A stretch of 64,000 bases of DNA, taken from the NCBI GenBank assembly GCA_030280995.1, contig JASXTE010000005.1, positions 35,840,203-35,904,202 on the forward strand. The letters are read 5' to 3'. Position 1 is the first letter of the stretch, and each line of letters starts with the position of its first letter. The position numbers were made by a program, and so were the translations under genes. Below are positions 22,932-34,069 of this stretch, one piece after another. Under the pieces are notes generated by a model. The model did not search any database, was not told where the DNA came from, and saw nothing but the letters and a program-made list of their open reading frames with translations. This DNA comes from Hemileia vastatrix (taxonomy: Eukaryota; Basidiomycota; Pucciniomycetes; Pucciniales; Zaghouaniaceae).

Positions 22932-24073
22932 TGTCAGCCAGGCTATTCCAGGAGTCCAGTAAATGATATGTAACTTATAAAACCTGAAAGAGTGGGTAAG
23001 AATTGTATTTAATGAATATAAATTAATATTTTATTGCATAATAAAATTATATAAGTATTTTATTATATACAAGTGTTATATTAATTTTATTGGTTATATA
23101 AATTTTTTATATACATTTAAATTGAACATAATATAATATATTCTACAAATAATGGCGCATTTTTATGTATTTAATAATTATAAATTTATATTTAATTAAT
23201 TGAAAAACATATATTATAATTATAAGTGTAAAATTGACTTATAATATATTTAAATTAATTATTTAAATTTATATATTAAATAACACCTTTCATATAATAC
23301 TAAACAATAATTAATGACGCTTCTTTTGACCCTTAATTGTGTCAGGAAAAACCAATTAATTAATTTATACTAAATTGAGATTAATTACATGTTTTGTTGC
23401 GTCAAAGTATTTTTTGTTTCACTTAAAATATCCTTAAATCAGACTGTACCATCTGTTTGGAATTATTTTTCTTATAGTTCCTATGTTCCAGTCTTGTTTA
23501 GTTATTCACTATTTTTACTTACTGATTTGGGAATTAATGGCGGGAAAATTGGATTCTTAATTGGGGTTTTAATTATTTGTTTCATATTTTTCTCTACATT
23601 GTTATGTTTCACTTACTCTTTGATATACTTGTTTTATTCTATTCTAATTATTGTATTTACAAATATAGTGGCGCTTCAGAGGACCCATTGCCTATAAAAG
23701 GGCCTTGGATAATCCCCTGTAGCCTCATCACTTATTATACACTCAACAAATTAAATACACTTTTTATATTACGTTTATATTCTTTTTATTAGTAATAAAA
23801 TTCTAATTAAAATTTTATATAACAATTTAAAGGTTGCTTTAAGTCTGATAGTGATCATAGTGTCTGCTGCGCATAGTCCTTACATCCTAATAATATTATT
23901 AATTAATAATAACCTCACTTTTGTCACCTCTCAAGAAACCCGTTGTTGATTCCTCTCAATAAATTAAATAATTTTATTAAATTTTATTTCTTTTATTACC
24001 CATACTCCTTTTCTCCTTCTCCTCCTCTCATTTCTTCCCTCTTTTCTTATCCCTTCTAGACGACTGACTGACA
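22932..24073 (+). repeat. Family B 3' LTR
   Basis: Same length (1142 bp) as the 5' LTR, with about 10 substitutions seen by eye, for example C/A at 15127 against 23160 and CATT/TGTT near 15910/23944. Confidence 0.95.
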
Positions 24074-24548
24074 AAGCTAGTGGGTTTGAATTTTACTTGT
24101 ATTATGAAGTTGAGCTGCTGAAGTACCATTCAGGGCAGCCCATAGCCTGTTGAAAAGGCATAATCTAGACTCTGGATAGAACCAAATATATATTACTTAC
24201 CTGTTGACATGGCATCAGCTAGACTCCAGATAGAACCAGAGAAACCAGGTGGTGAAGTTTCCACAGGTAGATATACTTGATGTCTAAGTGCATAAGTATG
24301 CTAGGTCATAACAGTTTCATGGTGTATTTGTGCAGCATTTATCAAATAAAATTTGCTAGACATTTTTGGCAATTTTCGAGACCCCCTAATGTATGTGTGT
24401 AAAAATTTGTTTTTAGGACATGGGAAAGCTTTTTGGTGTTTTTTTTTCTTTTTTTTCTATTTTTTTTCTTTGTGAATAATTATTACGACTCTAAATTTAT
24501 ATTAACTTAGTTTCAAGAAAAAAATATTTAGCTTTTATTAGTATTATT
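24074..24548. other. Unclassified stretch with a 54-bp tandem duplication
   Basis: Two imperfect copies of a 54-bp unit start at 24146 and 24200 (CCTGTTGA.A.GGCAT..., ...GATAGAACCA). Otherwise I see no gene. A poly-T region lies at 24430-24470. Confidence 0.55.
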
Positions 24549-24762
24549 CACTGCAAAAAATTAAGTGGCACCTGCTAGTAGGTGCCTATTCCTATATTCA
24601 GTTTTGATTGAAGAGTAAATTTGATTTGATGATGCGCGAGCTAGTGTGCTCATTGTTCAGTGCGCAGTCTTTCCAGAAGAAGTACAGCTGAGCTGAAATT
24701 GAGTTGAGTCAAAGATAGGGATTGGCACCTGTTATCAGGTGCCCATGTTTTTTTTTCTAGTG
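24549..24762. mobile_element. CACTA-like miniature element, second family
   Basis: 214 bp with inverted ends CACTGCAAAAAATTAAGTGG and the complement of CACTAGAAAAAAAACATGGG, each followed by a near-perfect palindrome (GGCACCTGCTAGTAGGTGCC at left, GGCACCTGTTATCAGGTGCC at right). It is flanked by the 3-bp duplication ATT (24546-24548 and 24763-24765). It is unrelated in body sequence to the 12821 element, but shares the CACTA terminus, the 3-bp duplication and a palindrome centred on CTAG or a variant. Confidence 0.8.
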
Positions 24763-24966
<204 letters not shown>

Positions 24967-25514
24967 TGATACTCGGATACAGGAATTATAAGACTTTAAA
25001 GGAACATATTAACCAAATTTAAGTCTTAAAAAAAGGTGCATCCCTTCTTCTCTTCTCTGCTCTCCTCTTCTCTTCTAATTCAAAATCATATTCATAAATC
25101 AACTTGCCCCATACCTCTCCCCTCTAATAATAATAGACCTGGGTTATATAAACTTGAAGTGCCAAAGTAGAGTACTAAGTTATTTTAAAACAAATTGTCA
25201 GTATGTTTCGCGACTTCAAAAAAAATAATTAAAAAAATAAAAAAAAGTCTCAATTCTGCTAAACAAAATCAAAACTCATTTTATTTTCTCCCAAGACGAT
25301 GACTACTCATGAAAATTGTTATTATTTTATTTATTTCATACAACTCTCAAGTTTAATATCACAACTACCTTACAAGTCTTCAAAGAATGTCATCTGAATG
25401 AACTAAATTCATTGATTTGGGACTGATGATAAGTAAACAGGTAAAAATATAAATGAGCATTTAAAATCGAGATTATCAACCGACCACTTTCGGCTTTAAC
25501 TTTAAAATCTCTAT
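24967..25514. other. Intergenic region downstream of RNase H1
   Basis: It holds a CT-rich patch (25046-25080) and AT-rich DNA. No ORF or repeat family was recognised. It probably includes the 3' untranslated region and terminator of the minus-strand RNase H1 gene. Confidence 0.5.
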
Positions 25515-26675
25515 TTATATATCAGTTGTGGGATCCACTGGTTTACGGCTTCCTTCAACAGCTAATTTATCAGCCATGATATTTCCAATGCAATCCGAGT
25601 GACCTTTAACATGTGTAAATGTGACACCATTTTTATGAATTGCCTCGCGATCATGCAAAATTTGAACGATTGATTTTAACAGGTCTTGATTTTCAACGGG
25701 CTTGCCGTCCGCCTTGTGCCAGTCTTTTTGTATCCATCCAGGTGACCATTTGGTGATTGCTATTGATACGAAAAAGTAGAATCAAGATATGAAGCAAAAA
25801 TAAAGACAATTTGATGGAGAAAATGGACCACTAGATAATGGATATAAAAATCATTAAACGGATAAAAATGAACTTACCATCAATTGAATATTTCGAATCC
25901 GTAACAATTTCTAAATTGGCAAACTTGTCTGGCTCATTTTTGAGAGCTAACAATATAGCCTAAAGAAGTAAATTGAAAAAATGATGATCAAAAAAATATT
26001 ACAATAAAAAAGTGAACAAATCAAAGTCTTTACCTACAGTGAGTTCCCCACGATTGTTAGTTTGATTTTCACCAGGAACGCGGACAGACATATCACTATG
26101 AAAACCAAAGAAAATAAGTAAATACAGAAATACAGGGGGGGGGGGGGGGGGGGGGGGGGTTAGAGGTAGGGAGAGATATATTATAGCTGAGCAGACTAGA
26201 AGACTAACGGGGGCATGCCAGGTGTTCTTTGTTCCCAGTAGACACCACTTCCGGCAGGAGTGTCAATTCCCTTTTTACCGTTCCCGCTACACGCCCCATC
26301 ACAATAGACGCGATATGACTTTTTATTATTCGCGGCTGGACGAGAAGGTTCATCATAGGATGAAGAGTAGGTCGAAGTAATCCACTTTTGATTGTTCGTG
26401 GTTGCACGAGAAGGTTCGTTGTAGGATGAAGAATAGGAAGAACCATAAGAAGATGAAGAGTAGGAAGGCGCAACAGGAGTTGGAGCTACTGCCACAGATG
26501 TGGACCCAGTAGCAGCAAACTGTTGTGCCTCAGCAGCCGTGCTGAACTTCTGAAACTTGGCAGAAGAAAAACCATCGACTTGTTGTCGACAATCAGCCCA
26601 TGAGGTAAACACGCCAGTTTCGCGTCCGTTGTGGACAGCATAGTAACCACCAGACTTGGAAGATTTTGAAGGCAT
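25515..26675 (-). CDS. Ribonuclease H1, four exons
   Basis: Cuts the RNA strand of RNA:DNA hybrids (R-loops, Okazaki primers) in the nucleus and/or mitochondrion. Exons on the minus strand: 26675-26209, 26095-26038, 25959-25878, 25759-25515. Introns use donors GTTAGT, GTAGGT and GTAAGT, and the phases (2, 0, 1) join without a break to give about 283 residues. Residues 9-56 (GGYYAVHNGRETGVFTSW... KFSTAAEAQQFA) form the N-terminal hybrid-binding, viroplasmin-like domain. Residues 60-120 are a Ser/Tyr-rich linker with a duplicated SSSYxEPSR motif. The catalytic domain runs from about 123 with all four acidic residues: YCDGACSG, NNRGELTA, TDSKYSI and NIMADKLA, plus the loop His in HVKGHSD. No intact transposon ORF is fused to it, so it looks like a cellular gene. 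Only the first exon is an uninterrupted ORF. Confidence 0.92.
26135..26159. repeat. 25-nt G homopolymer inside RNase H1 intron 1
   Basis: 25 consecutive G on the plus strand, hence poly-C in the pre-mRNA between the donor at 26208 and the acceptor at 26096. The true length may differ because such runs are error-prone to sequence. Confidence 0.9.
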
Positions 26676-27080
26676 GAGGGCAACAAACAGAGAGAATAAT
26701 TTTTGTGCGACAAGATTTTTGAATGAAATGGTGATAGAAAAGGCAAGCCTTTATGGGAATCAAATATTGGACTGTTATAGCGGAAATGGAAGGGAAGAAA
26801 GCAGTATAATCAGTGGGCTTTGATTAGCAGGCAATATTTAATCGTTGGTGATTAGGTCTTCATCATGCATGTTTGAATTACTATAACCGTGTTTGAGAGA
26901 AGATGTTTATTTATTTATTATCTTACGATCTCTGTTGATGAAAATCATTTAATAATGGATTCGTCATAGTTACGACTATGAGGATAAGCCTGCGATATTA
27001 CGATAGTAGTAAAAAACCAAGACTATGCTAAAGTAGTGACAAGATGGGTGGAATAGATGGTACTGCTATATTAGAAATTA
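26676..27080. other. Upstream region of RNase H1
   Basis: Presumed promoter and 5' untranslated region of the minus-strand gene. There is no further ORF and no clear TATA element at a fixed distance. Confidence 0.4.
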
Positions 27081-27288
27081 TCTGTGCAAAAACAATTTTT
27101 TTTTGGCAGAGATACCCAGCACTTTTAGTGCCAAAATCTTGCAGGATTTGCCGCCAGTGACAAATCCTCAATGGTTTTATTGGACGTACAAGTTTTAAGT
27201 TTTTGTACAAAAATCTGTCAGGATCTGTCAGATTTTGGTGCCAAAAGTGCTGTGTAACTCTGTGCGCAATTTTAGGTTTTCGCACAAA
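27081..27288. mobile_element. Possible miniature inverted-repeat element
   Basis: Imperfect inverted ends: TCTGTGCAAAAAC at the left against the complement TTTGTGCGAAAACC at the right. Further inside, CAGCACTTTTAGTGCCAAAA matches CAGCACTTTTGGCACCAAAA. About 208 bp, no coding potential, and no target duplication I can define. Confidence 0.55.
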
Positions 27289-27309
27289 CCATATCTAATA
27301 CAGCCAGGT

Positions 27310-27420
27310 TGTTAGGTTCCGACTACGCCGCAGCAGTGTATATAGTTTGCATCACCACAACAGCAATATGATAATCTATCTTTTCCCCTTTTTTCCAGAA
27401 ACATTACCATTGCGCTAATA
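27310..27420 (+). repeat. Copia 5' LTR
   Basis: 111 bp, unusually short for a copia LTR. It contains GTGTATATAG as the only TATA-like sequence. Confidence 0.93.
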
Positions 27421-27439
27421 GGTTATGGGCTCTTGCGCC
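27421..27439 (+). promoter_or_regulatory. Copia primer-binding site, half-tRNA type
   Basis: GGTTATGGGCTC follows the LTR directly. GGTTATGGGC is complementary to the anticodon arm of initiator tRNA-Met (CAT anticodon inside ...CCCATAACC), the primer site used by Drosophila copia and relatives, in which a tRNA fragment rather than the 3' end primes. The match beyond the first ~11 bases is imperfect. Confidence 0.6.
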
Positions 27440-28071
27440 TAGTTTTTAGTTTTTTCTCTCCTTTTTCCCTCTAAATTGACTAAAAATGGTCTTGTCAACC
27501 ATTCCTTTTTTTCCTTTTTTCATTGGACTTAAATTGTTCTTGTCAATCGCCTTTCGTCAATTGCCAAAGTTTTTTTTTCAGTTTACATGTGACTTATCTT
27601 ACTCCTTTTCTCATCAATCGCCTCTTGTCAATCGCCTTTTCTTCTGTTTACTAGTGATTTATCTTTTTCTAAATCTTTTTTCTCTCTTCTCGCTCTCTCT
27701 TTCCTTTTTTTTCCTTTCTTCTTTTTTAACCAAAATAAATTCGAATTTATAAGCGATCAGGTTGTTGCTCTCGCCAAGCATCAAAGCAAGATAGTGGCCC
27801 TATCTCTCCGAAAGCAAAATAATAATCAATAAATAAATAAAATTTAATATATATATCCTTTCTTTTACCCCAGTATCCATTCTTGTTCTCTATCCTTTTC
27901 TTCCTTTTTCTCTACTTTCTACTCTTTTTTCCTTCTTTCTTTCATATTATTTTATTTCGTTTTTTTCCCTTTCTTTTCCTTTTTTTCTCTTTTCTCTTTT
28001 CCCTTTTCCCTTTTTCTTTCTTCTTTATTTTTTTTTCTTTTTCTCTCTATTTTCATCTCTTTACTACTTCG
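27440..28071 (+). other. Copia leader, pyrimidine-rich
   Basis: Strong CT-rich tracts (27450-27730 and 27850-28065) with no coding sequence. A related leader fragment (AGCAATTAGGTTTGTGCTCT...) survives at about 45480-45690. Confidence 0.6.
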
Positions 28072-28527
28072 ATGATGCCGTCCAATCAACAACCAACTCC
28101 TCAAGACTACGATACACCAACCTCTTGTCCAATACCTAGTTATCCACAACGACCACCTCAGGACAATACCACTAACGAAAATGAAGCCCAAATTCATGAT
28201 GAAGATGCACCCAATCCGCGTGTGCTTCTGAGAATACAAGAAGACTCGTATATTCGGGACAGCATTGTCAAGGCAAGGATGCTACTAAAAGACTGGCGAC
28301 ATACCTTAAAAGATGATGGTTTGAATTTCCGTGAGTGGCATAGAGAAATACGAGGCGTCATCAGTGATTTCACTGGTGAAACCAACTTCCTGGAGCAAAA
28401 AGGGGCCTCAAAAACCTCCATCAAAGAATGAATAGGTCGAGCAATACTGACCAATTCTGTCGGGCCGGAAATGAAATCTCAAATTATTGATGTCGCGCCA
28501 AGCACAACTGCTTTTCAACATATTTAA
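28072..28527 (+). pseudogene. Copia gag, N-terminal part
   Basis: Starts at ATG 28072 (two Met codons). It reads in the same frame as the following pol segment but is stopped by TGA at 28429-28431 and TAA at 28525-28527. It encodes a Pro-rich N-terminus and a helical region (LLRIQEDSYIRDSIVKARML...WHREIRG), as expected of copia Gag. The structural protein would form the virus-like particle. Not functional as it stands. Confidence 0.8.
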
Positions 28528-28530
28528 AGT

Positions 28531-30366
28531 GTGTTCAACACCGTTTCTAGAGCGGCTCAACTAAATGCTATAGAGAGACTGATTGATCTTTGTTCTAAAG
28601 AATGTGATAATCCTATAGAATTGATGAACGAGTTTCGAGATGCATGTGCTTGCTTATGGGCTCAAGGACTCAGTGAAAAGGATATCTTAGGCTGTCTTTG
28701 CCAACGTATCATTCAAGACAACCCACGATTCAGCTCAGAAGTCCTCAAAGAAACAGAACAGCTATGCAAGTCAGACAAGTCAATAACTGTTGCAGTTCTC
28801 AACAAAATCTTCTGTACTACTTGGGAAAGACTTAAACATGATGATAAACTTCTGAATACTACTACTACTAATACTACTGTCACTGCAAATGAATCTTCTG
28901 CTTCTGTTTCTGCTAATCTACCTCTCTCTGACTCTGGTTCTGTCAATGTCTATGAATCTAATGCTGCTACTCAAAGATCTCCAGGCAACTGCTATATCTG
29001 TAACTCATCGGGTCATCTGCAAGCCAAATGTCCTAAAAGAACCCTCAACAACTGTACCAACTACAATTCTTTTTTCCAAAACAGGCAAGCCGGCTATAGC
29101 ACACACTACCCAATGGTAGTACCGCCCTCTATAATACAACCAACAATTGTTCCAAACAAAAATCCTCCACCCAAACCAAATCTACCCATCCATCAGAGGC
29201 CTACACAACAGAAAATGGATTCTTACCGCCCAATTTATCCTCAACAACAAACAAACCGTCATAACACCTCACAACCACCTCAAGAAAAATCTGCTTCAGC
29301 ACAAATAGTAGAACTCACTGATAACTCCCCAGAAGCATCTGAAGCAGCATTTGCTAGAATGCAACTCTCAGATAATGAAGTGTACTCAGCCAACCCTATT
29401 TTTGACACAGGTGCAACTCATCATCTTTCTGGTAATCTAAATGAGTTAGTTGATTTTCTCCCCCTGAAAGACCCCATTGCTTTGAAAGTGGCCACTAATG
29501 GTTCCTCTCCTCTCATCACAGGCAAAGGGACAATACGCTTCCATGGTCTCAATGGGGAAATCATCAATATTAGACCAGTATACTACTGTGAAGATGCTAG
29601 AGGTACGCTAATCTCTCCGGCATCCCTAATCAAGAGTGGTGCTAACTTTCCATGTGTTAACTTCAATGATTTTCTCATCAGCTATCACGGCCTTCCAATT
29701 CTGTCAGCCATGTTCATCAATAGGAAATGGACATTTAATAGTCCAATTCATCATAATAATTTAAATATATCTTCTAATTTAACTACTAAATTATCACATG
29801 CTGATCAAACAAGAAATGAATTAAATGATTTACCTATACAACCATCAATATTTAGTCTTGAGATCCCAACTAAGTATCCTGAATTAAGAAAAAGAAACAA
29901 AGATGAAGAAATCCTCTACACTTGGCACTGCCTACTCGGCCATGCAAGTCTGAGACAAATACGAAGGATGTGCAAAGAGAAAATGGTTCAAGGCTTACCT
30001 TATAAACTGCCTAATGGAAATATTATATGTGACTCTTGTCAAATGTGCAAAAGTAGAAGACAATGTTTTCTTGAATCAACTGGTAGAAAAGTTAACAAAC
30101 TTGAAATAGTAACTATGGACTTAATTGGCCCAATTGAAGAGGAATCAGTTGACAGTGTTTTTTATGCTTTAACCTTCAGAGATTTAGCTACAACATACAG
30201 TGAGTGTCACATCATTAAAAACAAATCTGAATCAACACATACTGTCATCAACATCATAACAAGATTGGAGAAACAGACAAATCAGAAGGTTAAAATAATT
30301 AGATCAGACAATGGAGGAGAATTCAACAATAAACTGATGGACATGTTCACAAAAAAAATGGAATAA
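28531..30366 (+). pseudogene. Copia gag end, protease and integrase
   Basis: A 611-codon open stretch. It has a zinc knuckle CYICNSSGHLQAKC (C-x2-C-x4-H-x4-C) near residue 153, a Pro/Gln-rich linker, protease motif FDTGATHHLSG near 291, the GAG-pre-integrase zinc region (WHCLLGHASLRQIRRM ... CDSCQMC) near 464, and integrase core TMDLIGPI near 528 and IRSDNGGEFNN near 590. A one-base shift in the A8 run at about 30351-30358 then breaks the frame before the catalytic Glu region. It is continuous in frame with gag upstream. Confidence 0.88.
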
Positions 30367-32474
30367 TACATGAAAAATCATTACCATATTTTCATCAACA
30401 AAATGGAAATATTGAAAGATTTAATTGTACTCTTACAGAAATGGGAGGAACTATACTATTTGACAGTTGTCTCGGAAAAACCTTCTGGTCTTTTGAATTA
30501 AAATAGGCTTCATATCTCCTAAACAGAATACCCAACACTATTTGCAACTTAATTATGCCCTATGAAGCACTCTTAAACACTAAACCGCAAATAGATATTC
30601 TTAGGAAATTTGGTGAAGTGGCTTATGTACACATACCTGAAGAGAAAAGAAAAAAGCTAGATGTCCGAGCAAGAAGATGTTACACTATAGGTTTTCCAGC
30701 TGGTATGAAAGGCTGGATTTTTTGGCACCCAATAGAAAATAAAATCTTAACATCTGTGTGGGCCAGATTCAAAGAATGTGAAACAAAAAGTGAAAATAAA
30801 ATGTCCCTCAATTTTGTAATGAACAGTGCAAACACTCTAACCAACAACAATCTCATGCTAGGAAATTTTGATCTGGAAGAGCAAATGATTGAACAAGATT
30901 GTCTGTTAGAAGACATCCAAATAAATTGTGAATACTTTGCAACTCAGCTACCTAAAACATTTAAAGAAGCCTTATGATCTGAGAAGGGTGATGAATGGAA
31001 AAAAGCTTGTCAACAAGAAATAGATAACTTAACAAACATGAAGGTCTGGGAGAGAAAAGAACCACCTGAAGGAGCCAGAATACTGGATGCTAGATGGGTT
31101 TTTGCAGAAAAGAAAGATGCATCAACAGGAAACACAAAACTGAAGGCTCAATACGTGGCAAAAGGTTTTAAACAAGTAAAAAGCATAGATTACTCTTCCA
31201 CCTTTGCTCCAACAGCCTCATTTACAGCCCAAAGAATCATTCTCACAATTGCAGCAATGTATAACTGGCCAGTCCATGCCTTTGACGTCACAGCAGCATA
31301 CCTACACAGTCCCATAGACAAAGAAGTATGGGTAAAGGACCCACCCGGCTTTGAAAGAAAAGATGGAAAAGTTTTCAAATTACTCAAAGCTCTTTACAGC
31401 ACATGTCAAGCAGCACGTTGCTGGTGGCAAAATTTTGGACAGCAACTAAAAAACCTGGGTTATGAAATGTCATCCTATGACAATAGTGTTAATTTTTTGA
31501 AGAATAGCAACACAAAGGCAATGCTTTGGGTTCATGTTGACAATGGAATTGTAACTGGCAACAACAATGAGGTTCTGAAACAACTTGAAAAAGATTTAAG
31601 ACAAACTCTCATCATCAAATGGCAAGATAGACTGGATGCAATAGTGGGTATCAAGATAGAAAGGAATAAACGAGTATTTCAACTAAGTCAAGAAAATTTG
31701 ATTGATAGAATTTTAACAACTCATCATATAGCAGGAATATGCCACCATCAACTACTGCCAACCAATATAGACCTTTCCTCAGCCCCACCAAACCACTCAG
31801 CTATTAATCCAGGAGATTACCTGTCAATTATTGGTTCCTTGACCTATCTAACCACAGCAACTTGTCCTGATCTCAGTTTCTCTGCAAATCAATTGGCCAG
31901 ACACTCTAAATGCCCCACTAACAAACACTGGAGAGCGTTGAGACACTTACTTGGTTATTTACAATATACATCCACAAAGAAACTACACTTATATCCACTA
32001 TCAACCTCACATACCATCAATCTCAATGTCTACTCAGATGCAAATTGGGGCAGGGAACTTTCAAGATAAACTAGAGGCATGATAATTAACATGCAAGGTT
32101 ACCTAATATTCTGGTCCTCAAAAGGCATGCCATCTGTTGCTTCCTCCACATGCCATGCAGAATACATGGCTTTTGGAAGTGCAACTAGAATGGGCTTATG
32201 GATTCAAAATTTGCTCAATGATTTGATTAATTTCACAGGCCCGTTCCATTTAAAATGTGATAATCAAGCTTCTATAAATGTATTGAATGACAAGAGCTCA
32301 AATAAAAGGATGAGACACAGCAACAGGGAATTCTTTTTTGTCAATGAACAGCTACACAAAAGAAAAGCTACAATATCATGGGTACCTACATCAGAACAAC
32401 TAGCAGATATAATAACAAAACAACTAAACAAACAGTTACATGACAGGGGATGTGAAAACTTAGGTATCAAATAA
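30367..32474 (+). pseudogene. Copia integrase end, reverse transcriptase and RNase H
   Basis: Resumes in the shifted frame with the integrase tail, then TAG at 30504-30506, TGA at 30975-30977 and TAA at 32067-32069, all otherwise in frame to a stop at 32472. RT motifs: KAQYVAKGFKQ, WPVHAFDVTAAYLHSP, LLKALYSTCQAARCWW. The active-site box reads VHVDNGIVTG instead of the usual VDD, so the second catalytic aspartate is Asn. The RNase H part carries VYSDANWG, SSTCHAEYMA, LKCDNQASI and ADIITKQL. Confidence 0.88.
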
Positions 32475-32590
32475 TAAAAATAATAATAATTTCTTTATCA
32501 TCTTTTTTCTCTCTTCTGTTCCTAATAGTTATTATAGTAACATCATAAAAAATTGTAAATAGTTTTATATATACTGGAGTGAGCATCTTG

Positions 32591-32602
32591 TCGAAGGGGC
32601 GG
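32591..32602 (+). other. Copia polypurine tract
   Basis: GAAGGGGCGG directly upstream of the 3' LTR, a short purine-rich primer site. Confidence 0.6.
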
Positions 32603-32713
32603 TGTTAGGTTCCGACTAGGCTGCAGCAGTGTATATAGTTCGCGTCACCACAACAGCAATATGATAATCTATCTTTTCCCCTTTTTTCCAGAAACATTAC
32701 AGTTGCGCTAATA
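32603..32713 (+). repeat. Copia 3' LTR
   Basis: 111 bp, collinear with 27310-27420 with about six substitutions. Confidence 0.93.
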
Positions 32714-32762
32714 AAGGTCACAAAAGCTTGCGGAATTTTTGACAAAAAAATCAAAGTTGTTA

Positions 32763-32923
32763 CAGCTACATTGAAAATGGTTGGTGCAGCTTACGACAGT
32801 TTTTCCCAACTTACCCAGCATTTTCCCTCATTATTTCATCCCACTAGCCTGTTGCCCACTAAAAATGCTGGGTATGTTGAGCAAAATATTGAAAAACTGC
32901 ACCAACCTATTTCAGTTTAGCTG
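32763..32923. mobile_element. Tc1/mariner-like miniature element 1
   Basis: 161 bp between TA dinucleotides (32761-32762 and 32924-32925). Inverted ends are CAGCTACATTGAAAATGGTT and the complement of CAGCTAAACTGAAATAGGTT, followed by shared GGTGCAG and ACC/ATACCCAGCATTTT blocks. There is no ORF. Its right TA is also the left TA of the large element at 32926. Confidence 0.75.
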
Positions 32924-32925
32924 TA

Positions 32926-33345
32926 CAGCTATATTCAAAAAGCTTTGTGCAAAGTCAGGACTTTCTAAAGATTTTTGACTAGGTTTATGTCAACAGCTGC
33001 CACTAGCTGCAAATCCCTCAGCCAGAAGCCAACCGTTGATCATGATTCTACCAAGCAACACATAAGTCACCAACCCAACAATTTCTCCCCTTCTCCCACT
33101 TTTCCCCATTTCCTGTTTCTTTTTCATGTTTCCTATATATATTTATATTTTTATTTTGTAAGGCTTTAACAAATTTTCAATACCATTTTTTTATTTTTTT
33201 ATTTTTAGGTGGCCAATACCTTTTGAAACCTCAATTGAGACCTTTTGTCATTGTCTGGTCTCTTCTGGATGCCAAAAGTAAGTGTTCCTTTTCTGTTTTT
33301 TGCCTCATTTTTTTCTCATTCATCCTTTTATTTTTTATTTTTTAT
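32926..33345 (+). repeat. Left long inverted repeat of the two-gene transposon
   Basis: Matches the complement of 41850-42266. Shared blocks include CAGGACTTTCTA.AGATTTT, AAATCCCTCAG, GCTTTAA, AGGTGGCCAATAC, TTGAGACCTTTTGTCATTGT and TTCTGGATGCCAA.AGTAAG. Confidence 0.8.
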
Positions 33346-33715
33346 TTTTTATTTTACTGTTTCATCCGTCTATTGTTTTAAGTCCAATCAGTTCAGCCTG
33401 CAACACCTCACCAACTGTAAACAGGCCTTCTATGCCTCCACCAAATGATTTCCCTGTTTCTTAACCTACCCAATGATTTAATATGTCAACACCCCAAAAG
33501 TATGTGTCTCTTTTCCCCTTTATATATTTTTCTAATTTTTTTCTTTATTTTTCTTTTCCAGTCTTATGCTTCAGCTTTCATATACATTAAACAGTGTTTC
33601 CCCTCCTATATCAAACCTGTCTAGGTCCTTGTCATCAAAAAATGTTTCCCTTGATTCTCCTATTTCCAGAATTCCTGCTTTGATTCCTGACATTTATGAT
33701 GCTAATGATAGCAAT

Positions 33716-34032
33716 TGTTAGGATTTGGTTGAGGGGTGGGGAGGAGGAATGCTATGGGTGTTATGCATTGTAAAGAGGCAGAAGAGTGGATATTGCATAA
33801 GAGGATTATATGGGGCCAGCACTGTAAAGCGCTCCTCATTGGACAACTTATCTAGTAATCCAGTTACTCTCTAGTCTCACTGCCAATTGGCATAGTCAGT
33901 CCTGTCTTCCCTCACTGTTGGCAGTGAAAACATAGTCAGTCTTAGTCAGTCTCACTGCTGTATCCAGCACATTCAGTCCCGTCTTAGACTAGTGTTAGCG
34001 CTAGTGGTAGTCTGCCTTCTTAGGTCTTAACA
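33716..34032 (+). repeat. Nested Ty3 element: 5' LTR
   Basis: TGTTAGG...TTAACA, 317 bp, with internal near-repeats of CATAGTCAGTC(C/T)TG. The sequence after it (TTATTCCGATCTTAATTGGAA) could fold on itself. The priming mode is unclear. Confidence 0.93.
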
Positions 34033-34069
34033 TTTATTCCGATCTTAATTGGAACACTACCAAAGAACA

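Larger units (their letters stand above)
14897..24073 (+). mobile_element. Ty3/gypsy retrotransposon, family B (complete structure)
   Basis: Two direct 1142-bp LTRs (14897-16038, 22932-24073), each TGTCAG...TGACA, are flanked by the exact 5-bp duplication AAGCT (14892-14896 and 24074-24078). Between them lie a primer-binding region, a leader, one long gag-pol frame and a purine-rich tract. I count about 10 differences between the two LTRs (about 0.9%), so the insertion is fairly young. One nonsense codon interrupts gag-pol. Confidence 0.97.
27310..32713 (+). mobile_element. Ty1/copia retrotransposon (defective)
   Basis: Two 111-bp LTRs (27310-27420 and 32603-32713), TGTTAGG...CTAATA, differ at about 6 positions (about 5%). 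Flanks CAGGT (27305-27309) and AAGGT (32714-32718) are a probable 5-bp duplication with one change. The order is primer-binding site, leader, gag, protease, integrase, reverse transcriptase, RNase H, purine tract, and the enzyme order proves copia type. The single gag-pol frame is broken by five stops and one frameshift. Confidence 0.95.
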
